Source of the DNA: Thermodesulfobacteriota bacterium | GTDB lineage: Bacteria > Desulfobacterota > RBG-13-43-22 | DNA length: 7,518 bases | NCBI GenBank assembly: GCA_025454185.1 | Contig: JALOOY010000281.1 | Span: 1 to 7,518, forward strand | Direction: 5' to 3' | In this document: positions 1 to 6,270 of the stretch, in pieces | How the letters are laid out: each line of letters begins with the position of its first letter | Numbering within the stretch: position 1 is the stretch's first letter | Made by a program: the position numbers and the translations under genes | Notes under the pieces: generated by a model | What the model was told of the DNA's origin: nothing | Seen by the model: the letters and a program-made list of their open reading frames with translations, nothing else | Databases searched by the model: none

Positions 1-8
1 CGTTCGGC

Positions 9-62
9 TGAGCCGTTTCGACAAGCTCACGGCCCTGAGCCTGTCGAGGGGCTCACGTCGAA
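9..62. repeat. Palindromic intergenic repeat
   Basis: A 12-base arm at 18-29 (TCGACAAGCTCA) pairs with 36-47 (TGAGCCTGTCGA) with one mismatch across a 6-base loop. Outer pieces TGAGCC (9-14) and GGCTCA (50-55), and TTCGAC (17-22) and GTCGAA (57-62), give alternative pairings. From memory, motifs of the type TCGACAAGCTCA are common dispersed intergenic palindromes in several proteobacterial groups. No coding frame explains it. C- and G-runs follow at 63-87. Its left boundary may lie outside the window. Confidence 0.6.
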
Positions 63-132
63 GCCCCCCCCGTTAAGGGAGGGGGAGCACCAAGGCTGAT
101 AGTCCCCATCTGGTCCTATTCCTCTTTTAAAA

Positions 133-173
133 TTCGATGTTCGATGTTGGGCGTTCGATGTTCAATGTTCGTC
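133..173. repeat. Heptamer tandem array, copy 1
   Basis: Six successive 7-base units start at 133 in strict 7-base register. Units 1, 2 and 4 are TTCGATG, the third is TTGGGCG, the fifth TTCAATG, and the sixth is partial. The array ends two bases before the stop codon of the homoserine dehydrogenase gene, so it lies in that gene's 3' flank. The same unit order recurs at 6414-6455, and a related GC-richer array is at 6128-6148. It is a short degenerate satellite. Read as protein it gives only spurious MFDVGRSMF-like peptides. Confidence 0.75.
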
Positions 174-175
174 TT

Positions 176-1507
176 TTAAATCAGGCTGGGATCTTCCACC
201 CTAATGATCATGGTGCGGTCGGTAACGAAAGGCAGTTGATCGATCCGACCGATCGCTTCCTGGACGGCTTTTTCCCGAGCCTTGTGAATCATCATCACGA
301 TCGGCACGGCTCCTTCCTGATCCCGGCCTTTTTGAATCACCGAAGCGATGCTGATCTGGTGCTCGCTCAGGATCCCGGAGACCCTGGACAAGACCCCGGG
401 CCGGTCGAGGGCGGAGATGCGGCAATAATAATGGGTCTCGATTTCTTCAAAGGGCTTGACGCCCAACGGCGCCCCCCGTTCTTCCGGAGAAACACTCGAC
501 CGCAGTATCCGCCGGCTTATTCCCTGGTTGATGTTACGCCCGATGTCCACCAGGTCGCTGACCACGGCGCTGCCCGTGGGCATCATGCCGGCCCCCAGGC
601 CGTAGAGCAGGATATCCCCCACGGCGTCGCCATGGATAAAGAGGGCATTGTAGGCCCCGGACACGTTGGACAGCATGTGGCCGACCGGGATCATGGTCGG
701 ATGAACCCGGGCCTCCACCAGTCCGTTTTCTTTCCGGCAGATGGCCAGGAGTTTCACCCGGTACCCGAATTCCCGGGCGAAGGCCAGGTCCAGGGGAGTA
801 ATCCGGGTGATGCCTTCCGTATGGATTACCTTGAGATCCATGGGCAGGCCGTAGGCCAGGTGCATGATGATGGCCAGCTTATGGGCCGTGTCGTGCCCCT
901 CCACATCCAGGGTGGGGTCCGCCTCGGCATAACCCAGCTTCTGGGCTTCCTCCAGGGCCTGCTGATAGGGCTGCCCTTCCTCAGTCATCCTGCTCAAGAT
1001 GAAATTGGAAGTTCCGTTCATGATCCCGAAAATGGACTCGATCTCGTTGGCCACCAGCCCCTGGCGCAGGGCCAGGATGATCGGGATGCCCCCGCAGACA
1101 CTGGCCTCGAAGCCGATGTGACGGCCCTGCTCCTGGGCCGTTTGAAACAGCTCGTTGCCCGCTTCGGCCAGCAGGGCCTTGTTGGCGGTCACCACGTGCT
1201 TGCCGGCCAGCAGGGCCCGGCGGATAAAAGTTTGAGCCGGTTCGATACCGCCGATCAGTTCGATCACGATCTGGATTTCCGGGTCTTCCAGAATATCCTC
1301 GGCCCGAATGGTCAACATCGCTTCGGGGATACCCAGTTCCCGGGCCCGCTCCGGATTCAATTCGGCGATCCTCTTTAAGGCCAGCCGACGGCCCACCTGG
1401 GCCTGCAAGCCTTTTTCCTTCTCTTTGAGGATGGTCGCCACCCCGCTCCCCACGGTCCCCAATCCGATCAACCCTATCTGGATTGCCTCATCATTTTTCA
1501 TCATCAT
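176..1507 (-). CDS. hom: Homoserine dehydrogenase with C-terminal ACT domain
   Basis: It makes homoserine from aspartate semialdehyde with NAD(P)H, at the branch leading to threonine and methionine; it should be cytosolic. The 443-residue product has the usual length for the ACT-bearing form. Residues 11-20 hold the Rossmann motif GLIGLGTVG. Residues 161-174 (GIMNGTSNFILSRM) and 192-213 are the family signature, with D206 and K210 in the positions of the catalytic Asp and Lys of yeast Hom6. An ACT domain at about 357-430 (YYCRISALDRPGVLSRVSGIL) is the usual site of threonine feedback. The start is ambiguous: three ATGs in a row (1507, 1504, 1501) follow a weak GGGAA, and the third has the best spacing. 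It lies 40 bases after the aminotransferase stop, so it is probably co-transcribed. No clear terminator follows; repeats begin right after the stop. Confidence 0.96.
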   Translation of the reverse strand: MMMKNDEAIQIGLIGLGTVGSGVATILKEKEKGLQAQVGRRLALKRIAELNPERARELGIPEAMLTIRAEDILEDPEIQIVIELIGGIEPAQTFIRRALLAGKHVVTANKALLAEAGNELFQTAQEQGRHIGFEASVCGGIPIILALRQGLVANEIESIFGIMNGTSNFILSRMTEEGQPYQQALEEAQKLGYAEADPTLDVEGHDTAHKLAIIMHLAYGLPMDLKVIHTEGITRITPLDLAFAREFGYRVKLLAICRKENGLVEARVHPTMIPVGHMLSNVSGAYNALFIHGDAVGDILLYGLGAGMMPTGSAVVSDLVDIGRNINQGISRRILRSSVSPEERGAPLGVKPFEEIETHYYCRISALDRPGVLSRVSGILSEHQISIASVIQKGRDQEGAVPIVMMIHKAREKAVQEAIGRIDQLPFVTDRTMIIRVEDPSLI

Positions 1508-1547
1508 TTCCCAATGGCCGTTACGTTAGATTTTGCGCCTTATTCGT

Positions 1548-2723
1548 CTACCCCTTATTCAAGGCCTTGTGAATCCCCCGCACGGCCTGTTTGATACGAT
1601 GCGGGTTTTCCACCAGGGCGAAGCGTACATGATCGTCCCCATAATCGCCGAAGCCGCGTCCCGGGGAAACGGCCACTTTGGCCTCCCGGATGAGGTACTT
1701 GGCGAATTCCACCGAACCCATGCTGCGAAAGGGTTCCGGGATCCTGGCCCAGACGAACATGGTGCCCTTGGGCTTTTCGATCTTCCAGCCCACCCGGTTC
1801 AGTCCCCGGATCAGCACATCCCGTCTTTCCTTGTACACCGAAACGATCTCCTGGACGCAGTCCTGGGGACCGTTCAGGGCGATGATGGAGGCGATCTGAA
1901 TGGGCTGAAAGACGCCGTAATCCAGGTAGCTCTTGATCCGGGTCAGGGCGTAGATCAGGCGGGGATTGCCCACGGCAAAGCCCACCCGCCAGCCGGCCAT
2001 GCTGTAGCTCTTGGACAGGGAGAACAGTTCCACCCCGATTTCCTTGGCCCCGGGGACCTGCAGAAAACTGGGGGCCTTGTAGCCGTCGAAGACCAGGTCG
2101 GCATAGGCGAAATCATGGATGACGAACATGTTGTGTTCCCGGCAGAAGGCCACCACCTTTTTAAAAAACTCCAGGTCCACCACCATGGTGGTGGGATTGT
2201 GGGGATAGGAGATGATCAGCAGCTTGGGTCTGGGCCAGGCCTGCCGGGTGGCCGTCTGCAGGTCGTCGAAAAAATCCCGGTCCGGTCCCAGGGGGATGCC
2301 GCGCAGGTCCCCGCCGGCGATGATGGCCGAAAAGGGATGGATGGGATAGGTCGGATTCGGGGCAAAGACCACGTCCCCGGGCTTGGTGATGGCCAGCACC
2401 AGGTGCGAGATCCCCTCTTTGGCCCCGATGGTCACGATGGCCTCGGATTCGGGGTCCAGTTCCACGTTGTAACGCCGCTGATACCAATCGCAGATGGCCA
2501 TGCGCAGCTTGGTGATCCCCTTGGAGGCGGAATAGCGGTGGTTGGGGGCCTTCAGGGAGGCTTCGCGCAGTTTGTCCACGATATGCTTGGGGGTGGCCAG
2601 GTCCGGATTGCCCATCCCCAGGTCGATGATATCTTCCCCTTGCCGGCGCAGTTCGGCCTTCAAAGCGGTTACCGTGGCGAACACATCAGGCGGTAGTCGG
2701 TCCAGGCGTCCTAATTCTTCCAT
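1548..2723 (-). CDS. alaC: AlaC-type class I aminotransferase (PLP)
   Basis: A PLP-dependent fold-type I aminotransferase of 391 residues. The closest remembered relatives are AlaC glutamate-pyruvate transaminases; the related LL-diaminopimelate aminotransferases are an alternative. Visible landmarks are the GNPDLATP substrate loop (38-45), HRYSASKGI (62-70), the HNPT motif with N176, HDFAYAD with D204 (pyridine nitrogen), SLSKSYSMAGWR with the Schiff-base lysine K238, and R367 in HVRFAL, the carboxylate-binding arginine. The start at 2723 is chosen because GGAGGG lies six bases upstream. The open frame runs 20 codons further to 2783, but that stretch has no ribosome site and passes through a terminator-like hairpin. 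It heads an operon with hom, suggesting a role in amino acid supply. The family call is firm; the exact substrate is inferred. Confidence 0.92.
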   Translation of the reverse strand: MEELGRLDRLPPDVFATVTALKAELRRQGEDIIDLGMGNPDLATPKHIVDKLREASLKAPNHRYSASKGITKLRMAICDWYQRRYNVELDPESEAIVTIGAKEGISHLVLAITKPGDVVFAPNPTYPIHPFSAIIAGGDLRGIPLGPDRDFFDDLQTATRQAWPRPKLLIISYPHNPTTMVVDLEFFKKVVAFCREHNMFVIHDFAYADLVFDGYKAPSFLQVPGAKEIGVELFSLSKSYSMAGWRVGFAVGNPRLIYALTRIKSYLDYGVFQPIQIASIIALNGPQDCVQEIVSVYKERRDVLIRGLNRVGWKIEKPKGTMFVWARIPEPFRSMGSVEFAKYLIREAKVAVSPGRGFGDYGDDHVRFALVENPHRIKQAVRGIHKALNKG

Positions 2724-2729
2724 GAGAAT

Positions 2730-2735
2730 CCCTCC
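2730..2735 (-). promoter_or_regulatory. Ribosome binding site deciding the alaC start
   Basis: GGAGGG on the minus strand, six bases before the ATG at 2723. It is a near-perfect Shine-Dalgarno and supports the 391-residue start over the upstream in-frame ATG at 2783. Confidence 0.85.
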
Positions 2736-2739
2736 AAAT

Positions 2740-2774
2740 AAAAAATGCAACCCCACCCGGACCAGCGGGTGGGG
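2740..2774 (-). terminator. Terminator-like hairpin in the alaC leader (possible attenuator)
   Basis: Arms at 2751-2759 and 2766-2774 (CCCCACCCG and CGGGTGGGG) form a perfect 9-bp GC-rich stem with a 6-base loop. On the minus strand it is followed by TTGCATTTTTT, so the T-run makes it an intrinsic terminator in that direction only. No minus-strand gene lies upstream for it to terminate. It sits between the alaC promoter and the ribosome site, with its T-run about 5 bases before GGAGGG. That placement fits conditional termination of the alaC-hom transcript. The control signal is unknown: no leader peptide with its own stop and no T-box elements are visible. Confidence 0.6.
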
Positions 2775-2809
2775 AGTCGACATCAGCCGGATTTATCTTT
2801 AAAGAAGTA

Positions 2810-2838
2810 ATATTATTTAAAATTGAAAAATTTGTCAA
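2810..2838 (-). promoter_or_regulatory. Sigma-70 promoter for alaC-hom
   Basis: On the minus strand, a perfect TTGACA -35 (2838-2833) is followed after exactly 17 bases by TAATAT (2815-2810), which matches four of six positions of TATAAT. The spacer is AT-rich. Transcription would start near 2803 and give a leader of about 80 bases before the ATG at 2723, containing the terminator-like hairpin. Confidence 0.65.
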
Positions 2839-2873
2839 AATGTTTAAAGGTCTCGGGCCTTCCCCGAATAAAA

Positions 2874-2890
2874 ATACCCCTACGGGGTTT
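2874..2890 (+). promoter_or_regulatory. CsoR-like operator upstream of the copper ATPase
   Basis: ATACCCC-TAC-GGGGT is a dyad with perfect 5-base arms ACCCC (2876-2880) and GGGGT (2884-2888). Copper-responsive CsoR repressors bind pseudo-palindromes with C- and G-runs flanked by TA, of the general form TACCC...GGGTA, in front of copA or copZA genes. This one lies 60 bases before the start of a copper ATPase. A smaller dyad, AAGGTC-TCG-GGCCTT (2847-2861), is just upstream. I could not place convincing plus-strand -35 and -10 boxes. Alternatively, with the following T-run it could be a weak hairpin terminator in the leader. Confidence 0.45.
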
Positions 2891-2936
2891 ATTTTTTTAT
2901 TTGAAGGATTTAAACTGGAAACCTATGACTCTCTTC

Positions 2937-2942
2937 AGGAGG
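2937..2942 (+). promoter_or_regulatory. Ribosome binding site of the copper ATPase
   Basis: AGGAGG sits five bases before the ATG at 2948. It fixes the start there, 36 codons inside the longest open frame, whose upstream part crosses the putative operator. Confidence 0.85.
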
Positions 2943-2947
2943 ACGCC

Positions 2948-3982
2948 ATGTCCCATGACCAGAACGGGGAACCCTCCCAGACCTGCCCGTCCTGCGAAGT
3001 GCCCGCCCCACCGGCGGTAGATGCCGGGGCCGGCTCCCCGACGGAATGGACCTGCCCCATGCATCCGGAGGTCGTTCAGGACCATCCGGGAAACTGTCCC
3101 AAGTGCGGCATGGCCCTGGAGCCCCGGATGCCCTCGCCGGATGTGGAGGAAAATCCGGAGTTGCCGGACATGACCCGCCGGTTCTGGGTTTCCCTGGCCC
3201 TGACCCTTCCGGTTTTTGCGGCGGCCATGGGGCACATGATTCCGGGGAAACCCCTGGAAAGAATGGCCTCCCGGCCCGTCTGGACCTGGGTGGAGCTGAT
3301 CTTTTCAACGCCGGTGATCCTCTGGGCCGGATGGCCTCTATTGGTTCGGGGTTGGAAGTCCGTTATGCAACGGAGTCTGAACATGTTCACCCTCATCGGT
3401 CTGGGAGTCTCCGTGGCCTATGTCTATAGTCTCATAGCCAAGCTTTTTCCCGACCTTTTTCCCCCCTCCCTGCGCGGCCATCACGGTGAGCCGGCGGTAT
3501 ATTTTGAAGCGGCTGCGGTCATCGTCACCCTGGTGCTTCTCGGACAGGTCTTGGAGCTGAAGGCCCGGGGACAGACCAGTGCGGCCATCAAGGCCCTGCT
3601 CGGGCTGGCGCCCAAAACGGCCCGCCGTATTCTGGAAGACGGCCGCGAGGAGGATGTTCCGCTGGATCGGGTGCTGGTGGGGGACCGTCTGCGGGTGAGG
3701 CCCGGTGAAAAGATACCGGTCGACGGGCAGGTTTTGGAAGGGAAAAGCGCCGTCGATGAATCCATGGTCCTATTTCGTTCCCGCCGTGGTCCTGACGGCG
3801 ATCGTTACCTTTGTCGTCTGGGCCCTCTGGGGACCCGAACCGGCCATGGCTTACGCCCTGATCAACGCCGTGGCCGTCCTGATCATCGCCTGCCCCTGCG
3901 CCCTGGGGCTGGCGACTCCGATCTCCATCATGGTCGCCACAGGCCGGGGGGCGGGCGTTGGAGTGCTTTTCAAAAACGCTGA
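2948..3982 (+). CDS. N-terminal fragment of the copper ATPase
   Basis: This is a 344-residue open frame, genuine for about the first 274 residues and out-of-frame afterwards. Residues 33-60 (EWTCPMHPEV...NCPKCGMALEP) form the short heavy-metal-binding domain often found at the N-terminus of CopA/CopB-like pumps, with C36, C50 and C53. An extra CPSC pair (C13, C16) precedes it. Four membrane segments follow at about 78-97, 111-133, 145-166 and 183-202, then the first part of the actuator domain (GDRLRVRPGEKIPVDG, 245-260) up to VDESM (269-273). The last 70 residues are frameshifted and rich in Arg and Gly. If translated, the product would lack phosphorylation and nucleotide-binding domains. 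Confidence 0.6.
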   Translation: MSHDQNGEPSQTCPSCEVPAPPAVDAGAGSPTEWTCPMHPEVVQDHPGNCPKCGMALEPRMPSPDVEENPELPDMTRRFWVSLALTLPVFAAAMGHMIPGKPLERMASRPVWTWVELIFSTPVILWAGWPLLVRGWKSVMQRSLNMFTLIGLGVSVAYVYSLIAKLFPDLFPPSLRGHHGEPAVYFEAAAVIVTLVLLGQVLELKARGQTSAAIKALLGLAPKTARRILEDGREEDVPLDRVLVGDRLRVRPGEKIPVDGQVLEGKSAVDESMVLFRSRRGPDGDRYLCRLGPLGTRTGHGLRPDQRRGRPDHRLPLRPGAGDSDLHHGRHRPGGGRWSAFQKR

Positions 3983-4961
3983 GGCCATCGAGGTCCTGCG
4001 CCAGGTAGACACCCTGGTTGTTGACAAGACCGGAACCCTGACCGAGGGAAAACCCCGCCTGGTTGCTTTAGAACCCTTCGGGGAGACGAAAGAAGCCGAT
4101 CTTCTCCTTCTGGCCGCCACCCTGGAAAAAGGGAGTGAGCACCCCCTGGCCGCGGCCGTAACCGCAGGGGCCGAGAAACGCGGCATCCTGCTGGGGGAAG
4201 CCGCGTCCTTTGAGTACCGCACCGGGCAGGGGATCACCGGGCGGGTTGCCGGAAGGACCGTGGCCCTGGGCAACCTGAAATTGATGGAATATTTGAAGAT
4301 CCATATCGAGGGGCTTAGGGATAGGGCCGAATCCCTGCGCCGGGAAGGGCAGACCGTCATGTTCGTTGCCGTGGAAGGGAACTTGGCCGGCCTGGTGGGC
4401 GTGGCCGATCCGCTAAAGGGATCTACCGTCGAGGCCCTTGAAAGTCTGCATGGAGAAGGAATCAGGGTGGTCATGCTGACCGGGGACAGCAAAACCACGG
4501 CCGAGGCCGTGGCCGGAAAATTGAACATCGACGAGGTCATCCCGGAGGTCCTGCCCCAGGAAAAGGCGGAAACGGTCAAGCGGCTTCAGGCCCAAGGAAG
4601 GATCGTAGCCATGGCCGGGGACGGGATCAACGACGCTCCGGCCCTGGCCCAGGCCCAGGTGGGCATTGCCATGGGCACCGGCACGGACGTAGCCATGGAA
4701 AGCGCGGGGGTTACTTTGGTCAAGGGCGATCTCCGGGGCATCCTCAAGGCCCGCCGGCTCAGCCGGGCTACCATGACCAACATCCAACAGAATCTCTTTT
4801 TCGCCCTGATTTACAACGCCTTGGGGGTGCCCATCGCCGCGGGCCTTCTTTACCCCTTTCTGGGAATGCTGCTGAGTCCCATGATCGCCGCCGCGGCCAT
4901 GAGTTTCAGCTCTGTTTCGGTCATCGGCAACGCCTTGCGGCTGCGAAAAATTCAGCTTTGA
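3705..4961 (+). CDS. C-terminal fragment of the copper ATPase
   Basis: The open frame runs for 418 codons from a GTG at 3705, but authentic sequence begins only at residue 22 (codon at 3768). It carries TM5, TM6 with the metal-binding CPC at 63-65 (IACPCALGLATP), the phosphorylation motif DKTGT with D108, the HP motif of the nucleotide domain (SEHPLA, H146), TGDS (259-262) and GDGIND (305-310). TM7 has YN followed by P (370-376). TM8 has MSFSSVSV (399-406). Together TM7 and TM8 fit the P1B-1 Cu+ signature. No ribosome site precedes 3705, so independent expression is doubtful. It ends 54 bases from the convergent serine hydrolase gene; I see no clear terminator there. Confidence 0.6.
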   Translation: MKRYRSTGRFWKGKAPSMNPWSYFVPAVVLTAIVTFVVWALWGPEPAMAYALINAVAVLIIACPCALGLATPISIMVATGRGAGVGVLFKNAEAIEVLRQVDTLVVDKTGTLTEGKPRLVALEPFGETKEADLLLLAATLEKGSEHPLAAAVTAGAEKRGILLGEAASFEYRTGQGITGRVAGRTVALGNLKLMEYLKIHIEGLRDRAESLRREGQTVMFVAVEGNLAGLVGVADPLKGSTVEALESLHGEGIRVVMLTGDSKTTAEAVAGKLNIDEVIPEVLPQEKAETVKRLQAQGRIVAMAGDGINDAPALAQAQVGIAMGTGTDVAMESAGVTLVKGDLRGILKARRLSRATMTNIQQNLFFALIYNALGVPIAAGLLYPFLGMLLSPMIAAAAMSFSSVSVIGNALRLRKIQL

Positions 4962-5015
4962 GAATGGGCCTTCCTCGATCACGTGAAAGCGACGGCCTCA
5001 AAGATAGACCGCTGC

Positions 5016-6110
5016 TCAGAAGAAAACCCGGGCGATCCGATCGTGAATTTCCGGTCTGAAGGCCTTGATTTTCTCATTAAGGCGGGTCGGGTGTACGCGG
5101 TTGGTCAAAAGGATGACCAGGAGATCCCGGTCCAGGTCGAACCAGAAGGAAGTGCCGGTAAAGCCGAGATGGCCTACCGTGCAGGGCGAAAAAAAGCGGC
5201 CGGCACTGGATCCTTCCCCTGAGGGCATGTCGAACCCCAAGGCCCTGCCGTTACCGTTTTTTTCCGGTTGACGCTGCCAGAAGGTCTGAACCAGACTTCC
5301 CTTAAAAAGCCCGGCGATATGGGGCTGGTCAAAGGCGTTTTTAAGGGCCCTCAGCAGGCGAAAAACCTCCCCGGCGGTCCCGAACAATCCGGCTTGGCCG
5401 GATACGCCGCCGACCGCGTAAGCGTTTTCATCGTGGACTTCCCCGCACAATACTCTCCTGCGCCAGGGGCACTCTTCTGTAGCGGCGTAGTGTTCGCTCT
5501 GGGCGGCCACCGCTCCGGTCAAAGGGCGAAAGCCCATGGTTTTCAGCCTTAGGGGCTGATAAAGATTGTCACGGGTCCAACCATGCAGGTCCTGCCCTTG
5601 CAGGCTCTCGGCGATCCACTCGAGAACCATAAATCCGAGATCGCTGTAAAGCGTGATCGTCCCGGGGAGGTTTTCCAGCGGCTCCCGCCGGACTGTTTCA
5701 CGCAAGACCCGTTTTCGATCGGCAAGCGGCAGCGCAACCAGCTTTTGATAGTAAGGCTGATAGGCGGGAAGTCCGCTGGTGTGGGCCAGGAGTTGCCGGA
5801 TGGAAACGGTTTCTTGGCCGGGATAAAGGAAAGGCTGGCCCAATTCCTGAAAAGTCTGATCCAGACCCAGTCTCCCCTCGGCGACCAGGGCCATCACGGC
5901 CAGGGTGGTGGCCAGAGGCTTGGTCAGGGAGGCCAGGTCGAAGACCGTGTCGAGGGACATGGGCCGCTTGTGGGGGATCAAGGCGGCAAAACCGTAGGCT
6001 CGGTGGAACAGCACCTCCTCCCCACGGGCGACCAGGAGCACCGCGCCGGGGAAGACGCCGTCGGCCAGGGCCTGATTCATTGTTTGGTCGATGGCGGGAT
6101 AGTCAGGCAT
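5016..6110 (-). CDS. Beta-lactamase-fold serine hydrolase
   Basis: A 364-residue member of the class C beta-lactamase/S12 peptidase fold. The nucleophile motif is S61-L-T-K64 (ASLTKPL). The second motif is Y155-S-D157, where beta-lactamases usually have YSN. The third is H314-LGF-T318-G319, in place of KTG. HTSGLPAY (110-117) and GEVHDENAYAVGGVSGQAGL (223-242) are typical of the esterase/muropeptide-hydrolase branch rather than true beta-lactamases. No signal peptide or membrane segment is visible, so it is probably cytoplasmic. B. subtilis AmiE, which acts on muropeptides, belongs to this fold. With an LD-carboxypeptidase next upstream, a role in peptidoglycan peptide recycling is plausible but inferred. 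No good ribosome site precedes the start at 6110; M11 (6080) is an alternative and also lacks one. Confidence 0.88.
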   Translation of the reverse strand: MPDYPAIDQTMNQALADGVFPGAVLLVARGEEVLFHRAYGFAALIPHKRPMSLDTVFDLASLTKPLATTLAVMALVAEGRLGLDQTFQELGQPFLYPGQETVSIRQLLAHTSGLPAYQPYYQKLVALPLADRKRVLRETVRREPLENLPGTITLYSDLGFMVLEWIAESLQGQDLHGWTRDNLYQPLRLKTMGFRPLTGAVAAQSEHYAATEECPWRRRVLCGEVHDENAYAVGGVSGQAGLFGTAGEVFRLLRALKNAFDQPHIAGLFKGSLVQTFWQRQPEKNGNGRALGFDMPSGEGSSAGRFFSPCTVGHLGFTGTSFWFDLDRDLLVILLTNRVHPTRLNEKIKAFRPEIHDRIARVFF

Positions 6111-6126
6111 TTAGTAGGAAAATACC

Positions 6127-6148
6127 GTTCGGCGTTCGGCGTTCGGCG
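6127..6148. repeat. Heptamer tandem array, GC-rich variant
   Basis: GTTCGGC is repeated three times without error at 6127-6147; equivalently TTCGGCG three times at 6128-6148. It begins 17 bases before the start codon of the serine hydrolase on the other strand. The unit differs from TTCGATG by two bases, and a single GTTCGGC also opens the window at 2-8. Confidence 0.75.
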
Positions 6149-6270
6149 AAGGAGCTAAATACAATCTTTTCATGCTTCTTGGATGTGACGCCGCAGGTGT
6201 TACCTGGCCTTTAATAATAGAATATAGAGGAACATCGAATTTAATACGTAAAAAACTTTCCATGCTTTCG

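Larger units (their letters stand above)
2948..4961 (+). pseudogene. copA: Cu+ transporting P1B-type ATPase, broken by internal deletion
   Basis: The two halves together make a copper-exporting P-type ATPase, which pumps Cu+ out of the cytosol at the expense of ATP. The reading frame changes at 3766-3771. Upstream codons read VDESM; four bases later the other frame starts with SYFVPAV. In intact CopA proteins about 66 residues separate these points (from memory of family members), so about 194 bases are missing. That number is 2 modulo 3, which matches the observed frame change. The lost part includes the TGE loop of the actuator domain, needed for dephosphorylation, and the linker into TM5. 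The rest shows no stop codons or decayed motifs, so the event is recent or the assembly is collapsed. As written, the gene cannot make a working pump. Confidence 0.88.

Noticed and set aside
133..173. CRISPR-like array
   Set aside because: Units are 7 bases with no spacers, and no cas genes are present.
137..1378. A 413-codon plus-strand open frame opposite homoserine dehydrogenase
   Set aside because: It begins inside the heptamer array, has a His/Gly/Pro/Gln-rich composition typical of antisense frames in GC-rich genes, and the opposite strand encodes a fully conserved enzyme.
1533..2696. A 387-codon plus-strand open frame opposite the aminotransferase
   Set aside because: It has the same antisense composition, no ribosome site, and lies wholly over a conserved PLP enzyme.
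1548..2723. LL-diaminopimelate aminotransferase (DapL) as the name of the aminotransferase
   Set aside because: The motifs recalled for AlaC (SASKGI, HDFAYAD, SLSKSYSMAGWR) and the link to hom fit AlaC better; DapL cannot be fully excluded without alignment.
2872..2900. Plain rho-independent terminator at ACCCC-TAC-GGGGT plus T-run
   Set aside because: The stem is only 5 bp with a 3-base loop and no plus-strand gene lies upstream; an operator fits the position better, although a leader hairpin is not excluded.
3705..3982. Programmed ribosomal frameshift joining the two ATPase frames
   Set aside because: A shift of one base would restore the frame but not the ~64 missing residues, including the essential TGE loop; no slippery site with a following structure is evident.
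5016..6110. Antibiotic-resistance beta-lactamase
   Set aside because: There is no signal peptide, YSN and KTG are replaced by YSD and FTG, and the GEVHDENA block belongs to the esterase/muropeptide-hydrolase branch.
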